A DNA stretch of 64,000 nt, from NCBI RefSeq assembly GCF_001870465.1, contig NZ_MDGK01000015.1, positions 124,001 through 188,000 on the forward strand, given 5' to 3'. Below the pieces are notes generated by a model, which was not told the origin of the DNA, made no database searches, and worked only from the letters and a program-made list of their open reading frames with translations. Each line of letters starts with the position of its first letter. The first letter of the stretch is position 1. Shown here in pieces: positions 63,901 through 64,000 of the stretch. Position numbers and translations under genes: made by a program. This DNA is from Pseudomonas extremorientalis (GTDB taxonomy: Bacteria > Pseudomonadota > Gammaproteobacteria > Pseudomonadales > Pseudomonadaceae).

Positions 63901-64000
63901 GCTGTGCACCTCGCGCAGGGCCCGTGCCGGCGTATCGGTGATTTTCAGGATGCGCGCGGCGGTGGTTTCGTCCACGTTGTAGTCCTGGGCACCCAGGCGG
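60937..64000 (-). CDS. LRR and NEL-domain E3 ubiquitin ligase effector (5' end beyond window)
   Basis: The frame stays open to the window edge; the GTG at 63975 is not the start since coding continues upstream (RLGAQDYN-VDETTAARIL). The visible part is about 1020 residues. Counted from the codon at 63975, a large helical DUF6543-like region (1-520) precedes leucine-rich repeats (about 524-700; LAELHLDGNPLGLTPDVSRM, LENLDLSDNTI). A NEL domain (about 715-1000) follows, with the catalytic Cys812 in GTCGDGAILAFIDM (codon 61540-61542) and KSLFYLRQVDQLADSHI as in IpaH/SspH2. NEL enzymes ubiquitinate host proteins after delivery into eukaryotic cells. The secretion route here is unknown. Confidence 0.85.
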   Translation of the reverse strand, partial: RLGAQDYNVDETTAARILKITDTPARALREVHSAQLPPPPLLEDTCKRFRIERDILHFIQAMTTYSAQQNARPSLQLQLASHLPTWPDSHSLEVVDDNGRVISQYRYHPTTEKIRLTEAESRSREPLKKLVQNDALTRALLGELPATQEERLFKLAKTIAEYAYRERAQLFDNLYAQSEQGGNRLEQRLKSSFPQLPRSAVRAILDQATPQELKQLQDHSQVGLRLVEQARLTADDMRLNRAYEGLYLRTLGNPDSERITLHLLKELPGWPRQLRLDIHDGNARGRLLESAGHLTGIDRRTLARFNGGFHAYDKQGRLLSDPAEVGSDLLSAIALLLSETECRTLGIADSVDLSPLRHAIAELALNQRIAIKGLLGLRHIPPWLQPPMQVDSSFIAYPFSLRGLWPFGGDRPVNLVSKVRELYPSFSHARAQELINGLGMSEPAALIELQRRKAEYQALQFELQRWIDTPQAVDDPNTDPVGWNYGVRRQLADRILRAWRQETRAAYDGDTGLFDTHQLVLRLDGNSLPDADFILSNRSFEHIEYLRIDGDAFPQTGNAFLGKFTGLTHLKIDCMLNELPASLTQMTQLENLDLSDNTIVLTAESRQRLAGMTRLAELHLDGNPLGLTPDVSRMARLRVLSLRQTNIDQWPIGADTRSSLRTLLLQENRLTTVPDAVLSDVRMGPTNRNTILHDNPLSEATLARIREYRHRTGIVIGGALPGILHQQAMSREFSRWLAGVPVAQHSARQQLWEQLQHHEGARSDDAFRVLRDLVQSYAYTHSPASQQVLTTRVWHLLEAMGQSTELRERIFLNTYVAGTCGDGAILAFIDMEIQHKVHQARSQAGSNQADRDLLALAKSLFYLRQVDQLADSHIQGLRDAGVEPDDAEIKLYYRLRFLPQFELPIQREEMLYAVEDWVDESDIAAARRHLEDLSKTQAAQNALLMEEFWIEYLARSYPEPFSTIENVVSHQLNSLNLEIPDRRSEAYLERRQSLVELQIAERNRLIRQLTEAAQLAQRAH

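Noticed and set aside
63973..63975. GTG at 63975 as the start of the NEL effector gene
   Set aside because: The frame continues upstream to the window edge (RLGAQDYN precedes), no ribosome binding site is seen, and related proteins have coding sequence on this side. The gene is treated as cut by the window.

Overview
The window is chromosomal DNA from a Pseudomonas of the fluorescens group. This rests on GC-rich Pseudomonas-type coding, housekeeping genes that read like those of P. fluorescens and P. putida (lptFG, lepA-lepB-rnc-era-recO-pdxJ, cmoAB, icp-asrA, gcd), and many copies of the GTGGGAGGGGGCTTGCCCCC REP/REPIN family typical of fluorescens genomes. No rRNA, tRNA, CRISPR array, transposase or integrase was found.

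Layout. 0.2-2.4 kb: lptF-lptG, LPS export permeases. 2.5-8.6 kb: lepA, lepB, rnc, era, recO, pdxJ. 8.7-10.6 kb: a Tat-exported multicopper oxidase coupled to tadA. 10.7-16.2 kb (minus): asrA (a second Lon), icp (chagasin-like inhibitor), a YhhN membrane protein, cmoA and cmoB; asrA has a good sigma-32 promoter. 16.2-25.3 kb: a divergent GntR-type regulator with two winged-helix domains, then an eight-gene catabolic operon: half-amidase-like amidase, imidase-like NodB-fold hydrolase, MFS transporter, two SDR dehydrogenases, a CGLCG-motif small protein, a CobW-type GTPase and a solute-binding-like protein without a signal peptide. A sigma-54 -24/-12 element and TGTAC palindromes lie in front. 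I read this as nitrogen-controlled catabolism of a cyclic imide or related amide.

25.6-32.5 kb: two paralogous sensor/EAL c-di-GMP phosphodiesterases, a cupredoxin, a DUF3034 protein and a truncated-haemoglobin lipoprotein, together a likely copper, oxygen or NO signalling module. 32.5-35.0 kb: gcd (PQQ glucose dehydrogenase), with three DnaA-box-like sequences upstream. 35.5-39.8 kb: a ZnuD-like TonB receptor with a Zur-like box, a VF530 protein, a Pr6Pr membrane protein, and a siderophore-interacting protein with its PadR regulator.

40.3-64 kb is a host- or competitor-interaction region. It holds a CS1/alpha-type chaperone-usher fimbrial operon (two pilins, usher, chaperone, tip adhesin), a 1544-residue toxin-like protein, the decayed 3' end of a second CS1-type adhesin or pilin, a 1617-residue toxin-like protein built of three ~410-residue modules, an unusual bifunctional penicillin-binding protein, an amino-acid permease with a structured leader, and a leucine-rich-repeat NEL-type (IpaH/SspH-like) E3 ubiquitin ligase running off the right edge.

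The strongest candidates for undescribed biology are the imide-type operon with its accessory proteins, the cupredoxin/EAL/globin module, and the toxin/NEL effector cluster next to the fimbriae.
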